The position numbers and the translations under genes are program-made. From Bacillus sp. NEB1478 (lineage in GTDB: Bacteria; Bacillota; Bacilli; Bacillales; Fictibacillaceae), in the NCBI RefSeq assembly GCF_031582965.1, contig NZ_CP134049.1, positions 1,798,001-1,862,000 of the forward strand: DNA of 64,000 bases, read 5' to 3'. Under the pieces are notes generated by a model. The model ran no database searches. It saw only the letters and a list, made by a program, of their open reading frames with translations, and was not told where the DNA came from. This document shows positions 35,085-42,561 of the stretch, in pieces. Each line of letters begins with the position of its first letter. The first letter of the stretch is position 1.

Positions 35085-35591
35085 ATGAAAAGCAACACAC
35101 ATCTACTTGGAGGATTAGCAGCGGCTGCCCTGTATAAAACTGTGACTGATCTTCCGCCAGATACTTTACAGCATGAACTAACTTTTTTTGGTGCTGCAGT
35201 TTTGGGAAGTCTGCTGCCGGATTTGTGCCATCCTGGTTCGTTTTTAGGGAAAAAGACTAACTTTCTATCAAAGACAATATCGAAAACCTTCGGGCACCGA
35301 ACGATTACACATAGCTGGATCATGATTCTTCTAGTGATGACATTGCCTAAATGGATTGATTGGGTCTATGAAGAGAGTTTAAGTGCTGGATTGGTAATAG
35401 GCGTAATCTCACATATTCTTCTCGATGCAGCAACCACTAGAGGTGTGCAGCTGTTATACCCGCTGCCGGTTCGTTTCAGGCTTCCTTTGTACACAAAAAC
35501 AGGTTCAAAAACAGAGAATTATATCGCAACTATAATCAGTCTGCTGGCAGCCGTTCTGATGGTCCATATCTATATTGTTTCCTTATTTTAA
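35085..35591 (+). CDS. Membrane-bound metal-dependent hydrolase (YdjM/DUF457-like)
   Basis: The 168-residue protein has an N-terminal THLLGGLAAAALY, SLLPDLCHPGSFLGKK, the HRTITHSWI His cluster and SHILLDAATTRG, which together form the metal-ligand pattern of the DUF457/YdjM family, with three to four membrane helices. Its substrate is unknown. ATG 35085 starts at the conserved MKSNTHLLGG, though its ribosome binding site (AGAGAGA) is weak. Confidence 0.85.
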   Translation: MKSNTHLLGGLAAAALYKTVTDLPPDTLQHELTFFGAAVLGSLLPDLCHPGSFLGKKTNFLSKTISKTFGHRTITHSWIMILLVMTLPKWIDWVYEESLSAGLVIGVISHILLDAATTRGVQLLYPLPVRFRLPLYTKTGSKTENYIATIISLLAAVLMVHIYIVSLF

Positions 35592-35677
35592 AACGTGCTG
35601 TGAAGAAATTAAGGGTTTAAATTCCTTCCTCAATGGTAATACAACAATTGTATACACAAAAAGAGGAGTGGTGAATA

Positions 35678-36193
35678 ATGGCAAGAATCGCAACAGTATT
35701 AGCTAACATGTTTGAGGATGTGGAATATACGGAACCAGCAAAAGCGTTTAGAGAAGCTGGTCATGAGGTAACTGTCATTGGAACGGAAAAAGGAGCAACA
35801 CTAGAAGGAAAGCAGAAGGAAGCACAAGTCACCACGAACGCAGCTATCTCTGAAGTTTCACCGGAAGACTTTGACGCACTATTCATTCCTGGTGGTTTCT
35901 CACCAGATATTTTAAGAGGAGACGACAAGTTCGTTGATTTCACAAAACACTTTGCAGACGAAGGTAAACCGGTATTTGCGATCTGCCACGGACCACAACT
36001 CCTGATTTCGGCAGAAGTTCTGAAGGGAAGAAATATAACGGGATATAAATCTATACATGTGGATTTAAAGAATGCAGGAGCAACTGTAAAAGATGAGGAA
36101 GTCGTCGTTTGCGGAGGCAACCTGGTAACAAGCCGGCAGCCGGATGATATCCCCGCGTTTATTCGAGAGTCGTTAAAAGTTCTTGAACAATAA
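35678..36193 (+). CDS. DJ-1/PfpI family protein (YfkM-like)
   Basis: The 171-residue protein has the PfpI layout: IATVLANMFEDVEYTEPAKA, LFIPGGFSPDILRGD, the nucleophile elbow AICHGPQLLI with the conserved Cys, and GGNLVTSRQPDDIPAFI. Family members are stress-related deglycases, glyoxalases or peptidases, and the reaction is debated. AAAGAGGAGTGG precedes the ATG. A very strong terminator follows. Confidence 0.93.
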   Translation: MARIATVLANMFEDVEYTEPAKAFREAGHEVTVIGTEKGATLEGKQKEAQVTTNAAISEVSPEDFDALFIPGGFSPDILRGDDKFVDFTKHFADEGKPVFAICHGPQLLISAEVLKGRNITGYKSIHVDLKNAGATVKDEEVVVCGGNLVTSRQPDDIPAFIRESLKVLEQ

Positions 36194-36223
36194 AATTTAA
36201 AAAGAGTTAATTTCTTTAGATGA

Positions 36224-36265
36224 AGCAAAAAGGCACCTGTTCTTCACAGCAGGTGCCTTTTTGCT
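36224..36265 (+). terminator. Terminator of the DJ-1/PfpI gene
   Basis: AGCAAAAAGGCACCTG and CAGGTGCCTTTTTGCT pair perfectly over 16 bp around a ten-base loop. Confidence 0.92.
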
Positions 36266-36785
36266 TTTGTTTATTTTATATGTCAAGAACGTAAATAGAT
36301 TATCAAGCAAATACCTTTGTGGATTGCTCTTGCGAGGCTTCGCGCTAATTTCAAACTTGTTTTTAGCTGTTGGAATTGAAGGAGCATATATGATAAAAAG
36401 GCAGAGCTATCCCACATTTGAAGTAATGAGGGATATTTCGCTCATTAATATATTTGAACGGGTTGAAGTAGTTATTGGTGTCGTTTGGATATTTGGAATC
36501 TTGGTAAAAATAGTGATTTGTTTCTTGGCCGTTTTAAAAGGTCTTCAACATATATCGAAACATGCTTCTTACCGGCCCTTTCTGCTTCCATGCGGAATAT
36601 TGGTATGGGCAATGAGTAATCATCTTCATTCAAATACGATGGAGTTCACTGATTTTGTAGGACAGAATTGGACGCTTTGGTGGTTTTCGCTCTATGTCAT
36701 TCTGTGTACACTCTTAGGGATTGGCATTTTAAGAAGAAAAGATAAAAATATTATTCCAGAACAAAGTGATCAGAAGTCCATTTAA
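36261..36785 (+). pseudogene. C-terminal half of a GerAB-type spore germination permease
   Basis: The open frame (174 codons) carries YPTFEVMRDISLINIFERVE, IFGILVKIVICFLAVLKGL and a C-terminal helix ending LRRKDK. These are the typical later half of GerAB/spore-permease proteins, which are about 365 residues with ten helices. The first half and any gerAA/gerAC partners are absent. The frame opens within the terminator of the gene before it and lacks a ribosome binding site. Its stop overlaps that of the convergent sqhC. It is best read as a decayed remnant. Confidence 0.7.
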
Positions 36786-38620
36786 TTTCTATAGTATTTT
36801 TTATAAAAATGAACAAGTGAAAGAAGCGGCCAAATATAATCATAACTGTGATATCGTATATAAAACGCATCGGATAAGCCGGCTCCTGTGGGATAGCCGG
36901 TATTAATTTGTTCTGATATTAGGTAATTAACAGCCTTTTTCATTTGTTCAGATGGCTGCTTACATATGGAAGTAAGAGTGTTCAAAGCCCAAGCAGATTG
37001 AGAGAGGGTGCTGCCAGGCATTTTTACAAATTTTCTTTCAACGTCACTACGGCATGATTCACCCCATCCGCCATCAGTATTCTGATGTTCAAGCAGCCAT
37101 TGTAAAGAGCGTTGAATTCTTCTGTCATTAGGATTTACTCCACATCCGATTAATCCTGTTACAGCTGCCCAAGTGCCATAAATGTAGCATATGCCCCATC
37201 GGCCATACCAGGAACCGTCTTTCTCTTGATTGTCCCAAAGCCAATGGATTGCCCTTTTTATAGATGGTTCTTGCAGGGTGAATCCATGGAAATTGCCAAG
37301 ATACTCCAGAGTTCTTCCAGTTATATCAGGTGTTGATGGATCGATCAATGCATCTCTCGCATTTTTTATTGGAAGACCTCCAAGAAGATGACGGTTTGTA
37401 TTTTTTTCAAACGCTGCCCAGCCCCCGTCATTGTTTTGCATGGATAAAAGCCACGATACACCTTTATAGTAACTAATTTGATATGAATCATGTGTATTAT
37501 AGAAATTTTTAATCGAACGTAATGCAGCTTGAGTATCATCAATATCAGGATTTATCGTATCACCAAGTGAAAAACCCCAGCCTCCTGGCACTGCATTGGG
37601 ATTATGAACAGACCAATCTCCGAGTTTATATTGCTGTTGAGTTAATAAAAAATATGCGCCTGTTGTGATTGCTTTATGGTTAATAGGAACTCCAGCTTCT
37701 TGTAAGGTGTAAAGAATAAGCGAAGTATCCCAAACCGTTGAAGGGGAGTTTTGTAAATGACTGGTTCCTTCAGCGTTACAAAACATTTTTGAAAGTCCAT
37801 TTAAAGCGTTTTGTATAATCGAAGAACTTTTATCATACCCAGTAGCAATAAGACCGTAAATCATTAGGATCGTTGTCAGCCCGTAGCTTAATAACGTTCC
37901 GTCAGATTCAATATGATTATGAATATAAGTGAGGACATTTTGTTCATTGGCTCGTGTGAACTTCTCAGTAATGCTAAAAAGATTATATAAATTATGCCAT
38001 TCTTCCCATTGTGAATCCTCGCATAGACTACCCAAAAGATGACTAAGATCAGGTGTATTTATAGATGTGAGCGATTTCTTTTCATAAGCCATCAGAAATA
38101 CGGGAGCAAAATGAGCTCTCGCATATGAACTAATATCGTACATATTGATTGGGGCAGTTATGGGCAGGGAAAAGAGAACGGCAGGGTTGATTGGTAATGA
38201 TGGCCAATCATACAATCCATTCATCGCTAAAAATGCTCTCGTTATTAAATTACAATTCTTAAATCCTCCTTTTTGGATGATAAAATCCTTCGCACTGATT
38301 AGCCTTGGATCACTTACACTTATTTTTTTAGAAAAAAGCAGAGCTACATAGGCTTGTATTGTAGAAGAAAGGTTCCCATCTTTTTCATCAGGATAGATTC
38401 TCCACAAACCATCATCCGACTGCTGAGAAAATATTCGGTCAGTTAGTTGTAGTATTAATCTTTCGTTATTCATTTCTAATGTCTGAGTCATCATTAACAT
38501 AAAAGCATCTGTAATAACAGAGTTTTCAAAACAAAAGCTCCATGTTCCATCCTGATTTTGAAGGGATATCAATTCATTGCAGCGTCTATAGATCTCTTTT
38601 TCGAGCGCGCGCCAGTCCAT
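36782..38620 (-). CDS. sqhC: Squalene-hopene cyclase / sporulenol synthase
   Basis: The 612-residue terpene cyclase has the protonating DxDD motif in NPDIDDTQAA and several QW repeats (QNNDGGWAAFEKN, QEKDGSWYGRWG, QNTDGGWGES). The family cyclises squalene to hopene, and in Bacillus SqhC makes sporulenol from tetraprenyl-beta-curcumene in spores. The context suits the sporulenol type but does not prove it. There is no signal peptide, since these are monotopic membrane enzymes. It stands alone and converges on the gerAB remnant. Confidence 0.93.
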   Translation of the reverse strand: MDWRALEKEIYRRCNELISLQNQDGTWSFCFENSVITDAFMLMMTQTLEMNNERLILQLTDRIFSQQSDDGLWRIYPDEKDGNLSSTIQAYVALLFSKKISVSDPRLISAKDFIIQKGGFKNCNLITRAFLAMNGLYDWPSLPINPAVLFSLPITAPINMYDISSYARAHFAPVFLMAYEKKSLTSINTPDLSHLLGSLCEDSQWEEWHNLYNLFSITEKFTRANEQNVLTYIHNHIESDGTLLSYGLTTILMIYGLIATGYDKSSSIIQNALNGLSKMFCNAEGTSHLQNSPSTVWDTSLILYTLQEAGVPINHKAITTGAYFLLTQQQYKLGDWSVHNPNAVPGGWGFSLGDTINPDIDDTQAALRSIKNFYNTHDSYQISYYKGVSWLLSMQNNDGGWAAFEKNTNRHLLGGLPIKNARDALIDPSTPDITGRTLEYLGNFHGFTLQEPSIKRAIHWLWDNQEKDGSWYGRWGICYIYGTWAAVTGLIGCGVNPNDRRIQRSLQWLLEHQNTDGGWGESCRSDVERKFVKMPGSTLSQSAWALNTLTSICKQPSEQMKKAVNYLISEQINTGYPTGAGLSDAFYIRYHSYDYIWPLLSLVHFYKKYYRN

Positions 38621-38769
38621 TTCATATCACCGCACTTTATTCCATAGTGAATACAGTGTATGTGAAAGAAAGGTTATCCTATGAGTATAAAGGTTAAAAC
38701 ACTGTCATTTTTCGTGAAATAACGATAAAATCTCTTTAACAATGAAGTTATATCCAAGGAGGAATGAAC

Positions 38770-39303
38770 GTGAGTAAAAGAGAACTTGCAACATTTGCTG
38801 GAGGCTGTTTTTGGTGTATGGTTAAGCCTTTTGATGAACTGCCAGGTATTCACGGCATTGTATCTGGCTATACAGGGGGACAAGTGGCAAACCCCTCATA
38901 CGAATTAATTAAAACGGGTGAAACTGGACATTATGAAGCGGTACAAATCACATTTGATCCAGAGGTTTTTCCGTTTCAAAAGCTGCTGGATTTATATTGG
39001 CCGCAGATTGACCCGACCGATGACGGTGGTCAGTTTATTGATCGCGGCACCCAATACCGAACAGCTATTTTTTATCATACTGACGAACAGAAAGAATTAG
39101 CGGAGAAATCAAGAAAGAAGGTAGAAGAGAGCGGACGTTTTACTAAATCGATCGTAACGAAAATTTTACCGGCTATTGATTTTTACGATGCTGAAGAATA
39201 TCACCAGGATTTTTATAAAAAGAATCCGAAAGCTTATAAAGAAGAAAGAGTGACTTCTGGAAGAGATACTTTCATAGAAAAGAACTGGAAGCAAAACAAC
39301 TAG
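38770..39303 (+). CDS. msrA: Peptide-methionine (S)-S-oxide reductase
   Basis: The 177-residue enzyme repairs oxidised methionine. It has the catalytic GCFWCM motif with the nucleophilic Cys, GYTGGQVANPSYE, GHYEAVQITFDP and a DPTDDGGQFIDRGTQYRTAI stretch. No fused MsrB domain is present and no msrB lies nearby. GTG 38770 is preferred because AAGGAGG is seven bases upstream, whereas ATG 38764 is almost in contact with it. The recycling Cys near the C-terminus of some MsrA is absent. Confidence 0.95.
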   Translation: MSKRELATFAGGCFWCMVKPFDELPGIHGIVSGYTGGQVANPSYELIKTGETGHYEAVQITFDPEVFPFQKLLDLYWPQIDPTDDGGQFIDRGTQYRTAIFYHTDEQKELAEKSRKKVEESGRFTKSIVTKILPAIDFYDAEEYHQDFYKKNPKAYKEERVTSGRDTFIEKNWKQNN

Positions 39304-39334
39304 ATAAACCATAATGTTATTATGTAAACTATCT

Positions 39335-39366
39335 TAGAGATTTGACTGTTCAAGTCTCTATTTTTT
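39335..39366 (+). terminator. msrA terminator
   Basis: TAGAGA-TTGA and TCAA-TCTCTA pair and are followed by TTTTTT. Confidence 0.8.
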
Positions 39367-39402
39367 CTCCTTTCCGTTAAAAAATTAAATGAGGTGACTT
39401 GA

Positions 39403-39945
39403 TTGACTTCTTATCTTGCACTTTTAAGAGGAATTAATGTAGGTGGTTATAAAAAGATAAAGATGGAAGAACTTAGGCAATTGTTCATGAAAATAGGGTT
39501 ATCTCATGTTAAAACATACATACAGAGCGGGAATGTCATGTTTCAATCAGAAAAGACTCCGTCAGATCTTATTGAGAAACTAGAGAACGAGATTGAAAAG
39601 GAATATGGGTTTACTGTCATTGTTGTTTTGCTTACTGCACAAGAATTAGAATTGATATTGTGTGATTGTCCTTATGCTGTTGATTCATTAAAAGAAGGAG
39701 AAAGTTTGCATTTTGCTTTCTTATCAGAAGTTCCTCCATTAGATAAAATTAATCATTTGGAGAATTTTAATAGGGGTGTTGATGAATATCAGATGAAAGG
39801 TAAAACGATCTACCTTTATTTAAGGCAAAGTATCAGGGATTCAAAGTTAGCTGTTCAGCTTTCAAAATTAGGTGTTCACGTGACCGTTCGTAATTGGAAT
39901 ACAACAAATAAATTAGCGGATTTAGTAAGAACGATAGGCAATTAA
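39403..39945 (+). CDS. DUF1697 family protein
   Basis: The 180-residue protein has the DUF1697 start YLALLRGINVGGYKKIKM, HVKTYIQSGNVMF and a C-terminal VTVRNWNTTNKLADLV. It is a small cytoplasmic alpha/beta protein with no assigned function. The start is TTG 39403 behind GAGGTGA. A terminator follows immediately. Confidence 0.88.
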   Translation: MTSYLALLRGINVGGYKKIKMEELRQLFMKIGLSHVKTYIQSGNVMFQSEKTPSDLIEKLENEIEKEYGFTVIVVLLTAQELELILCDCPYAVDSLKEGESLHFAFLSEVPPLDKINHLENFNRGVDEYQMKGKTIYLYLRQSIRDSKLAVQLSKLGVHVTVRNWNTTNKLADLVRTIGN

Positions 39946-39946
39946 A

Positions 39947-39974
39947 AAAGGACTACCATCAGTGGAGTCCTTTT
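39947..39974. terminator. Bidirectional terminator
   Basis: AAAAGGACT and AGTCCTTTT pair between the DUF1697 gene and the convergent ribbon-helix-helix gene. Confidence 0.8.
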
Positions 39975-40152
39975 ATCGCTTATTTTTTTTGTATGTGTTC
40001 AAAACATGGATCATGCCTTCTTCTATTAGTTCGTTTGCTGGAAGGTTAAGCCTTTTAGCAAGCTGTTTGATTTCTTGATACAGAGAGTGGCTTAATGTTG
40101 TATTGACGTTTTTTCGATCAGGATTTTTCGTGCGGATCTCACTATTATACAT
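39973..40152 (-). CDS. Ribbon-helix-helix-type DNA-binding protein
   Basis: The 59-residue protein has KNVNTTLSHSLYQEIKQLAK followed by LNLPANELIEEGMIHVL, the strand-helix-helix pattern of CopG-like regulators. GGAGG precedes ATG 40152 on the minus strand. It is divergent from the LysE exporter gene by 33 bases and could regulate it, but no operator was identified. Confidence 0.7.
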   Translation of the reverse strand: MYNSEIRTKNPDRKNVNTTLSHSLYQEIKQLAKRLNLPANELIEEGMIHVLNTYKKNKR

Positions 40153-40185
40153 ATGTAGAGCCTCCAATCATAAGGAGTGAATTTA

Positions 40186-40797
40186 TTGATTCAATCATTT
40201 TTGCATGGTGTTATACTTGCGATCGGATTAATTTTACCTTTAGGTGTTCAAAATGTTTTTGTATTTAATCAAGGTGCACAGCAGCCAAATGTGTTTCGCA
40301 GTATGCCTGCTGTTTTAACTGCCAGTGTATGTGACACTCTCTTAATTGTTTTAGCTGTTTCAGGTGTATCAGCGTTTATCACAGCACTGGATGGGATGAA
40401 GTTAGCCATCATGTTGATAGGAATTCTATTTTTATTGTATATGGGTTGGGAAATTTGGTCTAGCAAAACGAAAACGATGGGTGATCAAATGACTATGTCT
40501 CTGAAACAGCAAATCGGTTTTGCAGCCACTGTATCCTTATTAAATCCTCATGCTATTTTAGACACAGTAGCTGTCATTGGAACAAGTTCAGCAGCTTATA
40601 CGGGTACAGAGAAAACGCTATTTATGTTCGCTTGTATTTGTGTTTCATGGTTTTGGTTTATAGGCTTGGCAATCACCGGCAGACTAGTAGGAACTTTGGA
40701 TTCCAGCGGGCGTATTCAAATGTACATAAATAAAGGATCAGCCATTATGATATGGGGAATTGCATTGTACTTAATGATCAGCCTTAATTATTTATAA
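40186..40797 (+). CDS. LysE/ArgO-family amino acid exporter
   Basis: The 203-residue membrane protein has about six helices and the LysE family signatures LPLGVQNVFVFNQG, SVCDTLLIVLAVSG and SLLNPHAILDTVAVIG. It probably exports basic amino acids such as arginine or lysine. TTG 40186 is chosen because AAGGAGT lies seven bases upstream. A GTG nine bases earlier lies inside that site. A small DNA-binding protein gene is divergent. Confidence 0.9.
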   Translation: MIQSFLHGVILAIGLILPLGVQNVFVFNQGAQQPNVFRSMPAVLTASVCDTLLIVLAVSGVSAFITALDGMKLAIMLIGILFLLYMGWEIWSSKTKTMGDQMTMSLKQQIGFAATVSLLNPHAILDTVAVIGTSSAAYTGTEKTLFMFACICVSWFWFIGLAITGRLVGTLDSSGRIQMYINKGSAIMIWGIALYLMISLNYL

Positions 40798-40850
40798 AAT
40801 GGTCTGTTTATCAATCAATATAAAGTTTGAAGATAAAGTGAGTGGATAAT

Positions 40851-41384
40851 ATGTTATTCCAAAATGGAGACTTAACTGTTCGTAAATTAGAAAAAAAGGA
40901 TCAATATCTATTAGTAAAATGGCTTTCAGACGAATCTGTTCTCGAATATTACGAAGGAAGAGACAACCCTTTTGATTTAGATAAAGTAAATAAAGTGTTT
41001 TATGAATCAGAAGAAGACGACGAAATAAAATGTATGGTTGAGTATAAAGAGAAAGCCATTGCTTATATACAATTTTATCAGCTAGATAATAAAACGAAAA
41101 ATGATTATGGGTATATTGATGAAAGCATATTTGGGACAGATCAATTCATAGGAGAGGTAGAATATTGGAATAAAGGAATTGGAACTTTGCTTGTCACTTC
41201 TATGGTTGACTACTTAATTGAGCATAAAAATGCGGATCGAGTTGTGATGGACCCTCAAACAAGAAATGCGAGGGCTTTAAAATGTTATGAAAAATGTGGC
41301 TTTAGAAAAGTAAAAATCCTTCCCTTACATGAACTTCACGAAGGAGAGTACCAAGATTGCTGGTTGATAGAGTATAAAAGTTAA
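40851..41384 (+). CDS. GNAT acetyltransferase, AAC(6')-like
   Basis: The 177-residue protein has the acetyl-CoA loop WNKGIGTLLVTSMVDYL, then RVVMDPQTRNARALKCYEKCGFRKV and an ELHEGEYQDCWLIEY end. The latter two resemble the AAC(6')-type aminoglycoside acetyltransferases. Resistance is not proven, since many chromosomal relatives have other amine substrates. ATG 40851 gives the conserved N-terminus. Confidence 0.75.
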   Translation: MLFQNGDLTVRKLEKKDQYLLVKWLSDESVLEYYEGRDNPFDLDKVNKVFYESEEDDEIKCMVEYKEKAIAYIQFYQLDNKTKNDYGYIDESIFGTDQFIGEVEYWNKGIGTLLVTSMVDYLIEHKNADRVVMDPQTRNARALKCYEKCGFRKVKILPLHELHEGEYQDCWLIEYKS

Positions 41385-41495
41385 TTTAGTTCTAATTCTG
41401 CAAACGAAAGCATTAATTGACGATTTTAGTTTTCACTGCTAAGGTTCTGTAATTATAATTAAATGAACAAACGTATACACGTCTTTCATATAACA

Positions 41496-41538
41496 TTTTT
41501 TATAGGTGTATCACAAATGTGATTACACCTATAAAAAA
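41496..41538. repeat. Long near-perfect palindrome without a T tail
   Basis: TTTTTTATAGGTGT and ACACCTATAAAAAA surround the inner TCACA/TGTGA pair, with one bulged base. Bases after the hairpin are A-rich on both strands, so it is not a standard terminator. It lies just past the DinB gene stop. Confidence 0.6.
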
Positions 41539-41540
41539 GA

Positions 41541-42011
41541 TTAATCCCAGATGCTAATCCTTGAAACCCCTGCTGTCCTTAAATAATCCAATAACTGACC
41601 AGTATGAACGGATTCATGGTATGCAACTCGGAGCAGCATATCCCCTAATTCTCTTATGTAGCCCGAATCAGATCGGTCAATCTTGATATTTTTTAAATCC
41701 TCTTCAGAAAATGATTTAATTGTTTCAATAAATTGTTTTCGATAAGGTTCTGCAAATTCCAACTCAGCCTTTACAGAAGTGTATGAAAGATTTTCGAAAG
41801 GTGATTCGAAATACGATAAGCTGCCTCTATTTCTAATGGCCAGGTCATAATAATGTTCGCTTTCTAGAACATGCCTGATCATCTCTAGGCAATTCATTGC
41901 TTCATCATCTGGCTTCCAATGAAGTTTTTCCTCAGGAATGGATGTCCAGACTTTTATGCTTCTCCTTCTTATTTCATTAAAGTTTAGAATAATTAAGTCG
42001 ATGGATTTCAT
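41541..42011 (-). CDS. DinB/DUF664-type four-helix protein
   Basis: The 156-residue protein shows the DinB pattern: EEKLHWKPDDEAMNCLEMIRH with the first His, and AYHESVHTGQLLDYLR with the last two metal-site His. Such proteins are metal-dependent thiol transferases (bacillithiol type) or of unknown function. A second DinB protein lies at 44837. AAGGAGG precedes its ATG. Confidence 0.85.
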   Translation of the reverse strand: MKSIDLIILNFNEIRRRSIKVWTSIPEEKLHWKPDDEAMNCLEMIRHVLESEHYYDLAIRNRGSLSYFESPFENLSYTSVKAELEFAEPYRKQFIETIKSFSEEDLKNIKIDRSDSGYIRELGDMLLRVAYHESVHTGQLLDYLRTAGVSRISIWD

Positions 42012-42254
42012 AAATATACCTCCTTAAATTTTCTTTCTAAATTGCTCTTTTTTTAAAGAATGTGTTTTTTTGATTATGTCTTTGAAACGAGTACAAAGTA
42101 GTAAAGAGCCTTTTTAATTATACAGTAATTCATATTCTATCAGATTCCATTTTTAATAAACTCTTTCTTATATCTTTAGGGCATCTTAGATTGTAGTGAA
42201 TGAAAAAATTCAAAAGTGAAAGCAAAGTAAGATTTCAAAGTTAGGAGAAAGTCT

Positions 42255-42347
42255 ATGGAATATACAAATCAAGTAGCTAAATCTCACCGTCGTTGTATTC
42301 CGTTACTCAACCGGACCGATTATTTAAGTGATCGTGCTTTAGTATGA
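42255..42347 (+). CDS. Possible 30-residue peptide
   Basis: ATG 42255 follows TTAGGAGA and encodes a 30-residue basic peptide beginning MEYTNQVAKSHRR with one Cys. It shares a TNQ start segment with the 18-residue leader peptide downstream. It could be a second upstream peptide of the ABC exporter or a chance ORF. Confidence 0.35.
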   Translation: MEYTNQVAKSHRRCIPLLNRTDYLSDRALV

Positions 42348-42442
42348 ACGAAATGGGTAAATATCTTTTTTAAAATCATTAGTATCAGAATATTTAGATA
42401 TCGATTACAATGGAAGTATTAAATTATAAGGAGGAAATTTAA

Positions 42443-42499
42443 ATGAAAAACATGACAAATCAAACCGTACAAACATATAAGGGTGGAACACGTTCTTAA
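42443..42499 (+). CDS. 18-residue leader peptide upstream of the ABC exporter
   Basis: ATG 42443 follows AAGGAGG at an ideal eight-base spacing and encodes MKNMTNQTVQTYKGGTRS. It ends 59 bases before the exporter start. Its last codons contain AAGGGTGGAACACG, one strand of an RNA helix that competes with pairing to the exporter's ribosome binding site. BmrB upstream of bmrCD in B. subtilis is a known precedent for an ABC exporter leader peptide. I infer a regulatory role. Confidence 0.6.
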   Translation: MKNMTNQTVQTYKGGTRS

Positions 42500-42561
42500 T
42501 TGTAAACGGTGTCTCCCCTTATGTGTGTCTTGTTAAAAAACACAAAAAGGGGTAAATCATG
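42479..42561 (+). promoter_or_regulatory. Candidate translational attenuator of the ABC exporter
   Basis: CGGTGT and CCCCTT (42507-42520) can pair with AAGGG and ACACG in the leader ORF (42479-42492). Alternatively CCCCTT-A-TGTG (42515-42525) can pair with CACA-AA-AAGGGG (42541-42552), which includes the exporter's AAAAGGGG ribosome binding site. The two structures exclude each other. Confidence 0.55.

Noticed and set aside
40851..41384. Confirmed aminoglycoside resistance gene
   Set aside because: The AAC(6')-like motifs are suggestive, but chromosomal GNATs of this kind often have other substrates. Sequence alone does not show resistance.
42479..42520. AAGGGTGGAACACG resembles the T-box sequence AGGGTGGNACCGCG, with a CCCCTT partner downstream
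   Set aside because: No stem I, specifier loop or AGTA-type upstream T-box elements were found between 42160 and 42479, no terminator T run follows, and the motif lies inside a well-formed leader ORF. A decayed T-box cannot be fully excluded.
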